Below are positions 8,766 to 19,044 of a stretch of 64,000 nucleotides of DNA, in pieces. Origin of the DNA: Sphingomonas palmae (GTDB taxonomy: Bacteria > Pseudomonadota > Alphaproteobacteria > Sphingomonadales > Sphingomonadaceae); contig NZ_FNZZ01000002.1 in the NCBI RefSeq assembly GCF_900109565.1, positions 558,001 through 622,000 of the forward strand, read 5' to 3'. The notes under the pieces were generated by a model, which had not been told where the DNA came from, did no database searches, and saw nothing but the letters and a program-made list of their open reading frames with translations. How positions within the stretch are numbered: position 1 is the stretch's first letter; each line of letters begins with the position of its first letter. The position numbers and the translations under genes are program-made.

Positions 8766-9911
8766 CTACGCCGCCGAACCTTCGACCCGCGCGCGCTTCG
8801 CCCGCTGCCGTGCCGCGAGATCGGCCTTCCAGCCGCGCGCGCGCCACCACATGATCACGCCGGTGATGCCCAGCAACGCGGGGATCACGCCGCCCGCGAA
8901 GATGATCGCCTGCCACAGCCAGCCCATGTCGGTGCCGTCGTGGATGCGCCGCATCCAGCGCGCGACGCTGGTGCCGCCACGCGCGCGTTCGGCCGCGGCG
9001 ACGCCGCTGTCGTCGGCGACGGTGACGCTCCGCACCGGCTGCGTGTCGTAGCTGAGCCGCCAGTCGGACGAGCGATCGGTCGGCCACGTGACGCTGCGCA
9101 GCCGCGCCTCGGGCACCAGCGGCTTCGCGCGTGCGACAACCGCGGCGATCGACAGCGCCGGGGCGTCGAGCGGCCGTGCCCGCATCATCGCCGCGCGCCC
9201 GCCGCCCGCCGGCCCGCGTGCGCCCTCGCCCGTCAGCGCGCCGAAGAACGCGGGAAAGCTGATCCACGCGCCCGTCAGCGACAGCACGAACAGCGGCAGC
9301 GCGACCCAGAAACCGGTCAGATAATGCAGGTTGGTGTCGGTGTTGCGATGCCGTCGCCACCTAAGCCCGCGCACCCAGCGGCCGACGGTCGGCCACCACA
9401 GCCACAATCCAGTAAAGCTCGACACCATCATCGCGACGCCGATCCAGCCGACGATGCTCCGCCCCAGACCCGGCACCATCAGGCTGCCGTGGATGACGTG
9501 CATCGTGCGCACCAACCCGGCGCGGTTGTTCGCCACGTCGAGCACGCGCGCGCTCGGCGGATCGAGGAAGACGGTCGTGCGCGCGGGCGGGCCGCCCTGC
9601 GGCTTCGCACCCGGCTTGGGCGCGGTCGCGATCGTCACCGCGACGGGACCGTGGCCGTCCTCGGGCAAAGCGATGCTCGCGACGCGGTCACCGGGTGCGG
9701 CACGCGCGCGCGCCGCCGCAACGTAGCGGTCGAGCGGCAGCAGCGCCTGCCCGCTGACCGCGAAGCGCTTGGGGTTGAGCGCGCGGTCGAGCGCGTCGTG
9801 CCACACCAGCGCCGCGCCCGTCAGCGAGATCGGGATGATCAGCACCGCCAGCAGCAATCCGATCCACTTGTGGACCTGAAACCACGCCTTGCGCCACCTG
9901 ATCTTGTTCAT
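8766..9911 (-). CDS. PepSY-associated TM helix protein (iron-regulated membrane protein)
   Basis: It is a 381-residue protein with four membrane helices: residues ~15-37 ([17 protein letters not shown]), ~153-175, ~200-220 and ~345-365. Periplasmic PepSY-like regions lie between them. His residues near the helices (VHKWIG, HVIHGS, HYLTGF) are typical of the family and fit haem binding or ferrisiderophore reduction, as proposed for the related FpvG/PiuB proteins. It follows the siderophore receptor and PiuC genes on the same strand, so it probably helps release iron from siderophore in the periplasm (inference from context). Confidence 0.88.
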   Translation of the reverse strand: MNKIRWRKAWFQVHKWIGLLLAVLIIPISLTGAALVWHDALDRALNPKRFAVSGQALLPLDRYVAAARARAAPGDRVASIALPEDGHGPVAVTIATAPKPGAKPQGGPPARTTVFLDPPSARVLDVANNRAGLVRTMHVIHGSLMVPGLGRSIVGWIGVAMMVSSFTGLWLWWPTVGRWVRGLRWRRHRNTDTNLHYLTGFWVALPLFVLSLTGAWISFPAFFGALTGEGARGPAGGGRAAMMRARPLDAPALSIAAVVARAKPLVPEARLRSVTWPTDRSSDWRLSYDTQPVRSVTVADDSGVAAAERARGGTSVARWMRRIHDGTDMGWLWQAIIFAGGVIPALLGITGVIMWWRARGWKADLAARQRAKRARVEGSAA

Positions 9912-9971
9912 GCCGTTCCCCCCGACCCACGCACCGGGCTCGCACGCGGGCTATTGCAAGTCAATCGCAGC

Positions 9972-10655
9972 TTACGCGTCGGCCCAGCGACGCAGCAGAT
10001 TGTGGTACACGCCGGTCAGCCGGATCACGGTGGCATCCCCCTGGCCCTTGTCGGTCGCGACCGCCTGCACGCCTTGGTCGAGCTCGAACAGGATGCGCCG
10101 TGCGCCGTCGTCGCGCACGATCGATTGCACCCAGAAGAACGAGGCGACGCGTGTTCCCCGCGTGACCGGCTCGACGCGATGCAGGCTGGAGGCGGGGTAG
10201 AGCACCATGTGCCCGGCAGGCAGCTTGACGCGCTGCTCCCCGAACTGGTCCTCGATCACCAGTTCGCCGCCGTCGTACGTGTCCGGATCGCTCAGGAACA
10301 ACGTCGCCGACAGGTCGGAGCGCAGGCGAAAGTCACTGCCGCGCCGCAACCGGATCGCATTGTCGACGTGCATGCCGAACGCCTGCCCGCCGGCGTAGCG
10401 GTTGAACAGCGGCGGAAAGACCTTGAGCGGCAGCGCGGCGGCGACGAACAGTGCCGAGCGGCCGAGCGCGTCGAGAACGATCGCCCCGCCCTCGCGCGCG
10501 GCGGCGTCGTCTTCGGGCAATTGCTCGTTGCGCTTGGCGAGTGCCGACTGCGGCCCGCTGGTGGCGTTGCCGTCCGACCACGCGCCCACGTCGATCACCT
10601 CGCGCAGCCGTGCCACACCGGCCGCATCGAGCATGTCGGGGATCGCGATCAGCAT
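9972..10655 (-). CDS. piuC: PiuC-type Fe(II)/2-oxoglutarate dioxygenase (PKHD hydroxylase)
   Basis: It is a 227-residue double-stranded beta-helix dioxygenase. The Fe(II) ligands are H96-x-D98 (GMHVDN) and H159 (SSLHRVEPV), and the 2-oxoglutarate arginine is R169 (GTRVAS). PiuC/YbiX proteins sit next to catecholate receptors (fiu-ybiX in E. coli, piuA-piuC in Pseudomonas), and the same pairing is seen here, 16 bases downstream of the receptor. The substrate is unknown, perhaps the siderophore or the receptor itself. Confidence 0.93.
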   Translation of the reverse strand: MLIAIPDMLDAAGVARLREVIDVGAWSDGNATSGPQSALAKRNEQLPEDDAAAREGGAIVLDALGRSALFVAAALPLKVFPPLFNRYAGGQAFGMHVDNAIRLRRGSDFRLRSDLSATLFLSDPDTYDGGELVIEDQFGEQRVKLPAGHMVLYPASSLHRVEPVTRGTRVASFFWVQSIVRDDGARRILFELDQGVQAVATDKGQGDATVIRLTGVYHNLLRRWADA

Positions 10656-10671
10656 GGCGTTACCTCCTGCA

Positions 10672-13140
10672 TCAGAAGCTGTAGAACAGGCTCAGCACCG
10701 CCTGCCGCCGATCGCCCGGCGCGGCCCAGCCGCCGGTCACGACGCCGCTGGTCGCGTTGATGTTGTTGCGCACGCTGGTGAAGTAACGCTCGTCGGTCAG
10801 ATTCTGCACGTTCAGCTGCAATGTCACGCCTTCGCGGAAGCTGTACGCCATGTAAGCGCGGTGGATCAGGTAATCGTCGACCTTGAACTGCGGCGCGATC
10901 TGACCGTCGACGGCGACGACGGGCGAATTGCCGTAGAACGACCCCTGGTAGGTCAGCCCGTAGCCGATCTCCAAACCGAACGGCAGGCGATAGGTGGTGA
11001 ACAGGCTGCCCGAATGCTCGGGCGTCTGCACCAGCCGGCTTCCGGCCTGCGGGTCGGGGATCGCGACCGAGTTGGTGCATCCGTTGCCGGCGAGGTTGGT
11101 CGCCGAGCCGCGCGGGTTGTCGCGGCAGAAGTTGGACACCGATTGAACCACATTGCTGTCGAGATAGGTGTAATTGGCGAAGATGGTCCAATTGCGCGTC
11201 ACATTGCCGCTCGCGCCCAAGGCGATGCCGTCGACGCGGCTGCGCCCGTCGAGCACCTGCAGCGACGCGGGCAGCGACGGATCGTTCGAGGGCACGCGGT
11301 AATTGGTGCGCTCGTTGCGGAACGCGGCGGCGGTCAGCTCCAGTCGGCGATCGAACAGCCCGGCCTTGACGCCGACCTCGTAGTTTTTGGCGGTCTCCGG
11401 CGCCACCGCGCACGGATCGGCCGCGGCGGCGGTCGCGAGCGTGCCGCAGCCAAGCCGCACGGTCGCCGATGACGGTGTGCGCGCGTTGCCGTAGCCGGCG
11501 TAGACGCTGACGTCGCGCACCGGGTGGAACACCGCGCCGATGCGGTAGGAGAACAGCCGTTCGCGGCTGACCTGCGGCAGTTGCGCGAGCGGCGCGACCT
11601 GTGTCGTGCCCGGCGGCACGAACGCCAGCGGATGCGCGCGGAAGGTGTTGCGGTTGGTCTCCCACCTGACCCCGCCGTTCAGCTCGAAAAAGCGCCCGAG
11701 TTCGAGCGTGTCGAACGCGTAGACCGCCAGGTTGCGCGACTCCGCGGAAGAGACCGCGATCACCGTGCGATTGACCGGCCCGGTGTAGGTCGTGTCGGGG
11801 GCGACGATCGGGAGCGGCGGCAGCGTCACCGCGGCACCCGCCGCAGTGCGCGTCAGCGACCCTTGCGTCAGGTCGTAATCCTCCAGCGTGCCCGCCACAC
11901 CGATGTTGGCGACGTTGCGCACGCCGCCCTTCGCGCCGTTCTCCACGCGCAGGTCGGTTTGGTTGAACAGCAGCTGGTTCTCCTGCTCGCGCAGCAACCC
12001 GCGCGGGCCGGAGGGTTGCCAGAAGCCGGGCCGCAGCCCCGCCGGGCAGGGCGCGCCGACGGTGCCGTTGATCGTCTGCGTCACCGGCTGGCGGTTCGTT
12101 TCCGCCAGGCAGAAGGTACCCTGCGGCGCGCTCGTCACGCTGTTCTGCCCGACGCGCTGCCACCACGTCAGATTGCGGACCGAGATCTGATCGTTGACCG
12201 CGTGGCGAAACGTCGCGGTCAGGCGGTCGACCGTCACGTCCTGCCGGTCGAGATTGACGATGCCGTAGTAATCGGAGCGACTGGTGCCGGGCAGCGGCCC
12301 ATCGTTCACCGGCGTCACGAAATAGGGTACGCCGTAGATCGGCGTGTTGCGATCCTCCTGATGGACGTAGGCCAGCGTCAGGCTGGTCGGCCCGCCGACG
12401 CCGATCGTGATCGCGGGCGCCACGCCCCAGCGCTTCATCCGCTCGACATCGCGTCCGGGCACGTCGTTGCGGTGGTACACGCCGTTCAGCCGCACCGCGA
12501 CCATGTCGCCGACGCGCTGGTTCGCGTCGATCGCGGCGCGGTAGTAATCGTCGGTGCCGATCGCCGCTTGCGCGATCGTCAGTTCTTCCGCGCGCGGCTC
12601 CTTGCTGACGAGGTTGATCGTGCCGCCGACGCTGCCCGATCCGTTGAAGACCGAATTGGCGCCGTTGTAGACCTCGATCTGCTGCAGGTTGAACGGATCG
12701 GTGCGGCTGTACTGCGCGCTGTCGCGGACGCCGTCGATCGTAATGTCGTTGTTGGCGGAAAAGCCGCGCAGGTTGATCGAGTCGCCGTAGCCGCCGCCGC
12801 CCTCGCCCGCGCCGAAGGTAATGCCGGGGATCGTCTGCAACGCGTCGCGTAGGGTGAGCAGGTTCTGCTTACGAAGCGTCTGGTCGGAGATAACGGTGAT
12901 CGTCTGCGGCGTGTCGATCAGCGCGGAGGTCGCCTTGGGGCTCTCGACCGCGGGCGGCTTGGCCTCGAGCGTGCCCGTCACGACGATGTCATCGCGGTCG
13001 ATCTGCGCGCGACCGTCCTGTGTGCGCGCGGCAGCGCTGTCCGCGACCGGCGCGGCGCCGGGAACCTCGGCCAGCGCGGGCGCGCTGGCGATAAAGCCGA
13101 CGCACGACAGCGCCAGGAACGGCGACACGGCAGATGACAT
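10672..13140 (-). CDS. TonB-dependent siderophore receptor (Fiu/PiuA type)
   Basis: It is an 822-residue outer-membrane receptor with a signal peptide (ALA|EV around residue 24), a TonB-box-like segment DDIVVTGT, a plug domain ([17 protein letters not shown], then [20 protein letters not shown]) and a beta-barrel ending in YSF. The length and plug motifs match catecholate receptors of the Fiu/PiuA type. It is first of three co-directional genes with piuC and a PepSY protein, forming a ferric-siderophore uptake unit. A 15-base palindrome 35 bases upstream is a likely Fur site. Confidence 0.93.
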   Translation of the reverse strand: MSSAVSPFLALSCVGFIASAPALAEVPGAAPVADSAAARTQDGRAQIDRDDIVVTGTLEAKPPAVESPKATSALIDTPQTITVISDQTLRKQNLLTLRDALQTIPGITFGAGEGGGGYGDSINLRGFSANNDITIDGVRDSAQYSRTDPFNLQQIEVYNGANSVFNGSGSVGGTINLVSKEPRAEELTIAQAAIGTDDYYRAAIDANQRVGDMVAVRLNGVYHRNDVPGRDVERMKRWGVAPAITIGVGGPTSLTLAYVHQEDRNTPIYGVPYFVTPVNDGPLPGTSRSDYYGIVNLDRQDVTVDRLTATFRHAVNDQISVRNLTWWQRVGQNSVTSAPQGTFCLAETNRQPVTQTINGTVGAPCPAGLRPGFWQPSGPRGLLREQENQLLFNQTDLRVENGAKGGVRNVANIGVAGTLEDYDLTQGSLTRTAAGAAVTLPPLPIVAPDTTYTGPVNRTVIAVSSAESRNLAVYAFDTLELGRFFELNGGVRWETNRNTFRAHPLAFVPPGTTQVAPLAQLPQVSRERLFSYRIGAVFHPVRDVSVYAGYGNARTPSSATVRLGCGTLATAAAADPCAVAPETAKNYEVGVKAGLFDRRLELTAAAFRNERTNYRVPSNDPSLPASLQVLDGRSRVDGIALGASGNVTRNWTIFANYTYLDSNVVQSVSNFCRDNPRGSATNLAGNGCTNSVAIPDPQAGSRLVQTPEHSGSLFTTYRLPFGLEIGYGLTYQGSFYGNSPVVAVDGQIAPQFKVDDYLIHRAYMAYSFREGVTLQLNVQNLTDERYFTSVRNNINATSGVVTGGWAAPGDRRQAVLSLFYSF

Positions 13141-13174
13141 GAAACGAACCCCCTTGTTATGGAAGTTCAGCTAT

Positions 13175-13189
13175 TGAGAGTCACTCTCA
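13175..13189. promoter_or_regulatory. Fur-box-like palindrome upstream of the siderophore receptor
   Basis: The 15 bases TGAGAGTCACTCTCA form a perfect inverted repeat around a central base, 35-49 bases upstream of the receptor ATG, where a repressor would cover the promoter. The iron-uptake genes downstream make Fur the obvious candidate. The sequence resembles the 7-1-7 symmetry of Fur operators more than the exact enterobacterial consensus, so assignment is inference. Confidence 0.55.
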
Positions 13190-13198
13190 CTGTCAACG

Positions 13199-13465
13199 CT
13201 AATGCGATCCAGTCGCATCTCCGTTATGGGATTGTGTCAGCACCCAGGTGCGCAGCGCGCTGGCGAGGTTCGGCGGATCGTCGGCGACGATCCTGAGCGC
13301 ATCGACCTGCGCCACCAGCGCCGACAACGGCAGCGCGCGCGCGATCGCGGCCTCCTCCAGCGCTTGCCAGAACAGCGGTTCAAGGCTGATCGAGGTCTGA
13401 TGCCCCGCGATCGTGATTGAGCGTTTGACCGGGCCGACGAACCCGCCGGGCGGCGCGGTGATCAC
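13199..13465 (-). CDS. Ribbon-helix-helix domain protein
   Basis: It is an 88-residue protein with a beta-strand RSITIAGHQTSISLEP (residues ~15-30) and two helices (FWQALEEAAIARALP, then LSALVAQVDALR), the fold of the RHH_4 family common in alphaproteobacteria. These are usually small DNA-binding proteins of unknown target. The start is GTG 13465. It is downstream of the racemase gene on the same strand, with 13 bases between. Its 3' end lies against the upstream region of the siderophore receptor, whose promoter is just beyond it. Confidence 0.75.
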   Translation of the reverse strand: MITAPPGGFVGPVKRSITIAGHQTSISLEPLFWQALEEAAIARALPLSALVAQVDALRIVADDPPNLASALRTWVLTQSHNGDATGSH

Positions 13466-13478
13466 GCGGATGCCCCGA

Positions 13479-14168
13479 TCACGCCAGCGCAGCGTCTACT
13501 ATGGCACGCGCGTGAATTTCGGTTGTGCCGAACAGCGGTACGGCGCTGTCCGCCGCACCGACCAGCAGCATGATCTCGGTGCAGCCGAGGATGATCGCCT
13601 CCGCCCCGCGCGCGACCAGCCGCGCGATCACGTCGCGGTACAGCGCACGCGACGAGTCGAGTACCGTGCCCCGCACCAGCTCGCGGTAGATCACGTCGTG
13701 CACGATCCCGCGATCGGCGCGCGTCGGCACGATCACGTCGAGGCCGCGCGCCTGCAACCGATCGACGTAGAACGGCTGCTCCATCGTGAAGGCGGTGCCG
13801 AGCAGGCCGACGCGGGTGAACCCCGCCCGCGTCACTGCGTCGGCGGTCGCGTCGACGACGTGGATCAGCGGCAGGTCGACGCCTTCGGTGATCGCGTCCG
13901 CAACGCGGTGCATGGTGTTGGTGCACAGCCCAAGCAGCTCGGCGCCGCCGCGCTCCGCCGCCCGTGCCGCCTCGACCATACGCGCCGCCAGCACGTCCCA
14001 CTCGCCATCGTGCTGGAGCGCGACGATCTCGGCGAAATCGACCGATACCATCACGCTCTTCGCCGAATGCGTTTCGCCTATTCGGCGTCGCACCTCCTGG
14101 TTGATGATGCGATAATAGTGCGCCGAGCTCTCCCAGCTCATCCCGCCGATCAGGCCGATGGTGCGCAC
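13479..14168 (-). CDS. Aspartate/glutamate racemase family protein
   Basis: It is a 229-residue cytosolic PLP-independent racemase. The two catalytic cysteines are C82 (GLCTNTMH) and C196 (LGCTEI), and the N-terminus IGLIGGMSWESS binds the substrate carboxylate. It resembles E. coli YgeA, a broad-specificity amino-acid racemase. The real substrate cannot be read from sequence. It sits 6 bases downstream of cobT on the same strand, but the link to cobalamin is probably only transcriptional. Confidence 0.9.
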   Translation of the reverse strand: MRTIGLIGGMSWESSAHYYRIINQEVRRRIGETHSAKSVMVSVDFAEIVALQHDGEWDVLAARMVEAARAAERGGAELLGLCTNTMHRVADAITEGVDLPLIHVVDATADAVTRAGFTRVGLLGTAFTMEQPFYVDRLQARGLDVIVPTRADRGIVHDVIYRELVRGTVLDSSRALYRDVIARLVARGAEAIILGCTEIMLLVGAADSAVPLFGTTEIHARAIVDAALA

Positions 14169-14174
14169 CGTCCG

Positions 14175-16001
14175 CTACTCCGCGTCGAACAGCGCCGCGA
14201 GCTGCTCGATAATCGTGCCGCCCAGTTGCTCGGCATCCATGATCGTCACCGCGCGACTGTAGTAGCGTGTCACGTCGTGCCCGATCCCGATCGCGACCAG
14301 CTCGACCGGCGAGCGACGCTCGATCCAGTCGATCACCTGGCGCAGGTGGCGTTCCAGATAGCTGCCCGAATTGACGCTGAGCGTCGAATCGTCGACCGGC
14401 GCACCGTCGGAGATGACCATCAGGATGCGGCGCTCCTCGGGCCGCGCCATCATCCGCGCGTGCGCCCACATCAACGCCTCGCCGTCGATATTCTCCTTGA
14501 GCAGCCCTTCGCGCATCATCAACCCGAGCGAGGTGCGCGCGCGCCGCCACGGCTCGTCAGCCTTCTTGTAGACGATGTGCCGCACGTCGTTGAGCCGGCC
14601 GGGCTGCGGCGGGCGGCCCGCCGACAACCACGTCTCGCGCGATTGACCGCCTTTCCAGGCGCGCGTGGTGAAGCCCAGAATCTCGGTCTTGACCCCGCAG
14701 CGCTCCAGCGTGCGCGCGAGGATGTCGGCGGAAATCGCCGCGATCGAGATCGGACGCCCGCGCATCGAACCCGAATTGTCGATCAGCAGCGTGACTACGG
14801 TGTCGCGGAAATCGGTCTCGCGCTCGATCTTGTAGCTGAGCGACTGCCCCGGCGCGGTCACCACCCGCGCCAGCCGCGCGGCGTCGAGCAACCCTTCCTC
14901 CTGATCGAAATCCCACGAGCGCGATTGCTGCGCCATCAATCGCCGCTGCAGCCGGTTGGCGAGTTTGGACACCGTCGACTGCAGGTGGACGAGCTGCTGG
15001 TCGAGATAACCGCGCAGCCGCGCCAGCTCGTCGGCGTCGCACAGGTCGGTTGCCGCCACGACCTCGTCGAACTGCGTCGACCAGACCTTATAGTCGAATT
15101 GCGGCATGTGGTCGGACGGCGGACGGTTGGGGCGGACGGGCTGCATCCCCTCCTCGCCCTCGTCGCCGGGCTCGCCGTCGACGTCGTCCATGTCGTCGCC
15201 GTCGGTTTCCTGACCCTCGCCCTCCTGCTCGTCCGACTGGCGCTCTTGCCCACGCGCCTCGGTCTGCGCCTCGCCCTCGCTCCCTTCGGCCTCGCCCTCG
15301 TCGGCCTCGTCGCTGTCCTCGCCCTCGCCGCCGGCCTCGTCCTCGCCGCCTTCCTCGTCGCTCTCCTCCGGCACCTGCTCGCCCTCGACGAGTTCGAGGT
15401 CCTCAAGCAGCTTGCGCGTCAGCCCCTGGAACGCGCGCTGGTCGTCGAGCACCAGCGACAGGGCCTCCAGGTCGACGCGCTCGCCGACCCAGTCGCGCAC
15501 CAGCGCCAGTCCCGGCTCGCTCGCGACCGGCGAGGGCAGCCCGGTCAGCGCCTCGCGCACCATCAGGCCGAGCGCGGTCGACAGCGGCACCTCGCTCTGC
15601 TGGCGAGCACGCGTGATCGGGTCGGCGCGCAGCCGCACGTCGAGCGCGGTGGCGAGATTGTCCGCAATCCCCGCGTACCCGCGACTGCCCAGCGCCTCGA
15701 CCCGCGCGGTCTCGACCGCGTCGTAGACGGCGCGTGCCACGGCCTCGGCCGGCGCACCGCGCGCGTGGAGCGCGGTGTCGTGATGCTTCAGCCTGAGCGC
15801 AAACGCATCGGCGAACCCGCGCGCTTCCGCCACCTGATCCGCGGGCAGCGAGCGCGCGGGCATCGGCACACGGATGTGCTTGCCCGACTGGGACGGCGCG
15901 TCGGCGGTAAAGGCGAGCTCCACCTCCGCCTCGTCCGACAGCGCGCGCGCGGTGCCGCCGAGGACGTTCTTGAACCGGTCGAGGGGCGTGTCGCTCGCCA
16001 T
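14175..16001 (-). CDS. cobT: Cobaltochelatase subunit CobT
   Basis: It is a 608-residue aerobic cobaltochelatase subunit. An N-terminal helical part (1-200) is followed by a highly acidic Glu/Asp-rich linker (about 205-290) and a C-terminal von Willebrand A domain with the MIDAS motif DNSGS in LLIDNSGSM. CobT works with the AAA+ subunit CobS, encoded immediately upstream, to drive CobN insertion of Co2+ into hydrogenobyrinate a,c-diamide. The ATG directly abuts the cobS stop (TAAATG). No cobN is in the window. In organisms lacking B12 synthesis, CobST-like pairs occur with other roles. Confidence 0.93.
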   Translation of the reverse strand: MASDTPLDRFKNVLGGTARALSDEAEVELAFTADAPSQSGKHIRVPMPARSLPADQVAEARGFADAFALRLKHHDTALHARGAPAEAVARAVYDAVETARVEALGSRGYAGIADNLATALDVRLRADPITRARQQSEVPLSTALGLMVREALTGLPSPVASEPGLALVRDWVGERVDLEALSLVLDDQRAFQGLTRKLLEDLELVEGEQVPEESDEEGGEDEAGGEGEDSDEADEGEAEGSEGEAQTEARGQERQSDEQEGEGQETDGDDMDDVDGEPGDEGEEGMQPVRPNRPPSDHMPQFDYKVWSTQFDEVVAATDLCDADELARLRGYLDQQLVHLQSTVSKLANRLQRRLMAQQSRSWDFDQEEGLLDAARLARVVTAPGQSLSYKIERETDFRDTVVTLLIDNSGSMRGRPISIAAISADILARTLERCGVKTEILGFTTRAWKGGQSRETWLSAGRPPQPGRLNDVRHIVYKKADEPWRRARTSLGLMMREGLLKENIDGEALMWAHARMMARPEERRILMVISDGAPVDDSTLSVNSGSYLERHLRQVIDWIERRSPVELVAIGIGHDVTRYYSRAVTIMDAEQLGGTIIEQLAALFDAE

Positions 16002-17006
16002 TTACGCCTTCGCGGCCACGCTCTCGGGCAGGTCTTTCCCGAACACGCGCTGGTAATATTCCGCCACCAGCGGCCGCTCGGCGTCGTCGCACTTGTTGAG
16101 GAACGAGAGCCGGAATGCGAAACCCACGTCCTTGAAGATCAATGTGTTCTGCGCCCAGGTGATGACGGTGCGCGGGCTCATTACGGTGGAGATGTCGCCG
16201 TTAATGAAGCCCTTGCGCGTCAGGTCGGCGACGCGGACCATGTTCTCGACCGTCTTCTTGCCCTCGGGCTTGTCATACTCGCCCGATTTGGCGAGCACGA
16301 TGTTCGCCTCGGTTTGCGCCGGCAGGTAGTTCAAGGTGACGACGATGTTCCAGCGGTCCATCTGGCCCTGGTTGATCTGCTGCGTGCCGTGATACAGCCC
16401 GCTGGTGTCGCCCAGACCGACCGTATTGGCGGTCGCGAACAGCCGGAAATACGGGTTGGGGCGCAGCACGCGATTCTGGTCCAGCAGCGTCAGCTTGCCC
16501 TCGGTTTCCAGCACGCGCTGGATCACGAACATCACGTCGGGACGCCCCGCGTCATATTCGTCGAAGACGAGCGCGGTCGGCGTCTGCAGCGCCCAGGGCA
16601 GCAGGCCTTCGCGGAACTCCGTCACCTGCTGGCCTTGGCGCAGCACGATCGCGTCGCGTCCGATCAGGTCGATGCGGCTGATATGCGCGTCGAGGTTGAT
16701 GCGGATGCACGGCCATTTCAGCCGCGCCGCGACCTGCTCGATGTGGCTCGACTTGCCGGTGCCGTGATAGCCCTGCACCATGACGCGGCGGTTGTGCGCA
16801 AACCCCGCCAGGATCGCGAGCGTGGTGTCGGGATCGAACACATAGGCGGGGTCGAGGTCGGGCACGCGCTCGTCGGCCTCGGAGAAGGCGGGCACCTCCA
16901 TGTCGCTGTCGATCCCGAACAGGTCGCGCACGCCGACCATCTTGTCGGGCGCGTCCATGATCGTGCTGTCCCGGCTGTCGGGCTGGGTGTTGGAGAGGTC
17001 GTTCAT
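16002..17006 (-). CDS. cobS: Cobaltochelatase AAA+ subunit CobS
   Basis: It is a 334-residue AAA+ ATPase with Walker [10 protein letters not shown] near residues 99-107, Walker B ALVFDEYD near residue 165, and a sensor-1 region ATANTVG. It is the MoxR-like ATPase partner of CobT in the aerobic cobaltochelatase. It is the first gene of the cobS-cobT-racemase-RHH run. Upstream lie 270 noncoding bases before the divergent VOC gene. I see no cobalamin riboswitch there. Confidence 0.95.
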   Translation of the reverse strand: MNDLSNTQPDSRDSTIMDAPDKMVGVRDLFGIDSDMEVPAFSEADERVPDLDPAYVFDPDTTLAILAGFAHNRRVMVQGYHGTGKSSHIEQVAARLKWPCIRINLDAHISRIDLIGRDAIVLRQGQQVTEFREGLLPWALQTPTALVFDEYDAGRPDVMFVIQRVLETEGKLTLLDQNRVLRPNPYFRLFATANTVGLGDTSGLYHGTQQINQGQMDRWNIVVTLNYLPAQTEANIVLAKSGEYDKPEGKKTVENMVRVADLTRKGFINGDISTVMSPRTVITWAQNTLIFKDVGFAFRLSFLNKCDDAERPLVAEYYQRVFGKDLPESVAAKA

Positions 17007-17278
17007 CGAGCTTGAGCCGCTTGTTTAAGAGTTGCCGCAATCAGTGCGAAGGGATCGCGTTCGCGTCAACCCGCGCGTGGGCGTCGGCCCGGCATGCACC
17101 GGCAGATGGAACGGTGAGGATAACGCCCCGGCGTTCGCGAGGTTGCCCGCGTTGGTACGCGTCCGCACGAAAGACGAGCGCGGCTTCGTTACGCTCACTC
17201 CAACGACAAGGTGGTTGCGTTCGCCGGCGTCTCGCTCATGCTGCTGCTCGGATCGACTCGCTAGAAGGAGGCCTGCCT

Positions 17279-17683
17279 GTGCCGCGGATGATCTTCGTCA
17301 ACTTGCCGGTCAGCGACGTCGCGCGCTCCACCGCCTTCTACCAGGCAATCGGGTTCACGTTGAACCCGGACTTCTCGAACGCGCAGGCGAGCGCGATGGT
17401 ATGGTCGGACGCGATCCACGTCATGCTGCTCGACCGCGGCTTTTACGCGACCTTCACCGACAAGCCGATCGCCGACACCCACGCCACCAGCGCGGCGCTG
17501 CTGTGCCTGTCGTTCGACAGCCGCGACGAGGTGGATGACATCAGTCGGGCCGCGGTCGCGGCGGGCGGACGCGAAACGCGCGCGGTAACCGATCAGGGCT
17601 TCATGTACGGCGGCGCGTTCGAGGACCCCGACGGACACACGTTCGAGACCGTGTTCATGGACACGGCCCCGGCCGCGGACTGA
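17279..17683 (+). CDS. VOC family (glyoxalase-like) protein
   Basis: It is a 134-residue protein made of two beta-alpha-beta-beta-beta modules of the vicinal oxygen chelate fold (MIFVNLPVSDVARSTAFYQA and the C-terminal GGAFEDPDGHTFETVFMD). Most relatives are of unknown substrate; some are glyoxalase- or fosfomycin-resistance-like. The start is GTG 17279, decided by AAGGAGG 7 bases upstream. A longer frame runs upstream but has no family similarity. DUF1428 follows 25 bases downstream. Confidence 0.88.
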   Translation: MPRMIFVNLPVSDVARSTAFYQAIGFTLNPDFSNAQASAMVWSDAIHVMLLDRGFYATFTDKPIADTHATSAALLCLSFDSRDEVDDISRAAVAAGGRETRAVTDQGFMYGGAFEDPDGHTFETVFMDTAPAAD

Positions 17684-17708
17684 CCTTAAGGCAGGAGAAA
17701 ATGGGCCA

Positions 17709-18077
17709 ATGACCTACGTCAACGGGTTCGTGACGCCGGTGCCCAGCGACGGGTGTGACGCCTATGTCGCCGCAGCAGGAGAGGCGTGGCCGTTGCTCGC
17801 CGAGTACGGCGCGCTCCAGATGATGGAGAATTGGGGCGACAAGGTGCCGACCGGCACGCGCACCGACTTCGCACGCGCCGTCGCGTTGCAGGACGGCGAA
17901 ACGGTCGTGTTCAGCTGGGTGCTGTGGCCCGACCGCGACACCGCGGAACGCTGCGAGGCCGCGATGCACAGCGACGAGCGGTTTCAGACGCTGTCCATGC
18001 CGTTTGACGGCGCGCGCATGATCTTCGGCGGGTTCGAGACGGTGTTCCATGCCGGCGCCGGTGCGACCGGCGGCTGA
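17709..18077 (+). CDS. DUF1428 family protein
   Basis: It is a 122-residue protein matching the DUF1428 pattern: TYVNGFVTPVP at the start, the central ENWGDKVPTGTRTDF and VFSWVLWPDR, and the late region MPFDGARMIFGGFE. Proteins of this family adopt an alpha/beta dimeric ferredoxin-like fold and have no proven function. It is co-directional with the VOC gene and possibly co-transcribed. It ends 6 bases before the convergent J-domain gene. Confidence 0.88.
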   Translation: MTYVNGFVTPVPSDGCDAYVAAAGEAWPLLAEYGALQMMENWGDKVPTGTRTDFARAVALQDGETVVFSWVLWPDRDTAERCEAAMHSDERFQTLSMPFDGARMIFGGFETVFHAGAGATGG

Positions 18078-18083
18078 GCGCGC

Positions 18084-18683
18084 TCACGCGAAGGCGGGTG
18101 CCTGCCGTAATTGCTGGTAGGCCGCGATCACCTTGGTCAACCGTTCCTCATGGCTGCGATCGCCGCCGTTGCGGTCGGGATGATATTTGCGCACCAGTTC
18201 GGAATAGCGTTTGCGCAAGGCTGCGCGGTCGGCATCGGGCGCGAGGCCGAGAGTGTCGAGGCTGCGGCGATCCTCACCCGACAAGGGCTTGCCGTCGCGT
18301 CGCTCGGGTGCCGTCGTGCGGCGAAAGCGCGCGCCGATCGCGTCGAGCGGATCGGCGTAATCGGCCCAGCGCGGCGGCTGGTCGCCCTGACCCGCACGTG
18401 CGAAGGCGCGGGTCTCGCGCTCCCACCCCGCGGTCGGGCTCTGCGCACGGTGGATCTCGTCGGCGCTCATGCCCTCGAAATAATTGTAGCCCGCGTTGAA
18501 CGCGCGGACGTGGTCGAGGCAGAACCAGCGGAAGCGCGGCGGCGCGTCGCCGCTGCCTGGACCATCCAGCGGTGGCGCGCGGAACTCGCCCGCCTCAGCG
18601 CAGCCCGGATGATCGCAGGCACGCTGGCTGTTCTCGACGCGGCCGTGGAAACGCGTCTGCGGTCTGTCCTTCCTGATCGACAC
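18084..18683 (-). CDS. J-domain protein with N-terminal Cys/His region
   Basis: It is a 199-residue protein with a C-terminal J domain (about 142-197) containing HPD at 168-170 (KYHPDRNGG), which stimulates DnaK ATPase. The N-terminal part has C23-x4-C28 and C55-x2-H58, a possible zinc site. This two-part layout, with the J domain last, is a common alphaproteobacterial DnaJ-like family of unknown client. It diverges from bolA with about 50 bases between starts. Confidence 0.88.
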   Translation of the reverse strand: MSIRKDRPQTRFHGRVENSQRACDHPGCAEAGEFRAPPLDGPGSGDAPPRFRWFCLDHVRAFNAGYNYFEGMSADEIHRAQSPTAGWERETRAFARAGQGDQPPRWADYADPLDAIGARFRRTTAPERRDGKPLSGEDRRSLDTLGLAPDADRAALRKRYSELVRKYHPDRNGGDRSHEERLTKVIAAYQQLRQAPAFA

Positions 18684-18732
18684 GATGGTTGAGCCTGGCG
18701 CCTTTCCCGCAAAAACTGCCTATATGGGGCCG

Positions 18733-19044
18733 ATGACCGACCCTGCCACCGCTTCCGTCACTCCGCCCGGCCCTGTCGAGCGCGCGATCAACGAGCGCCT
18801 GACTGCCGCGCTGTCCCCCACCCACCTGCGCGTGATCAACGAGAGCGCACAGCACCGCGGCCACATGGGCGATGACGGATCGGGCGAGAGCCACTTCCGC
18901 GTCGTGATCGAGAGCGCGGCCTTCGCCGGCCAGTCGCGCGTCGCGCAGCAGCGGCTGGTCAATCGCGCGCTCGCCGACCTGCTCGCTGACCACATCCACG
19001 CGCTCGCCATCGAGGCGCGCGCGCCGGCGGAGGCAGTCGGGTGA
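18733..19044 (+). CDS. BolA family protein
   Basis: It is a 103-residue protein. The BolA core (LTAALSPTHLRVINES, GHMGDDGSGESHFRVVIES and the C-terminal helices) is complete. BolA proteins partner with monothiol glutaredoxins in Fe-S handling or act as regulators. I chose the ATG at 18733 because a start at 18685 would leave a single base to the divergent J-domain gene; ATG 18724 is possible too. The stop overlaps the start of the GST gene (GTGA). Confidence 0.9.
   Translation: MTDPATASVTPPGPVERAINERLTAALSPTHLRVINESAQHRGHMGDDGSGESHFRVVIESAAFAGQSRVAQQRLVNRALADLLADHIHALAIEARAPAEAVG

Noticed and set aside
13413..17015. 1200-codon open frame on the + strand
   Set aside because: It is antisense to racemase, cobT and cobS, whose motifs and lengths are typical. 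GC-rich codons leave the opposite strand open. The translated product is Arg/Ala/His-rich without domains.
17007..17278. Cobalamin riboswitch upstream of cobS
   Set aside because: No B12-box-like sequence or matching stems were found. The region shows only short frames without support.
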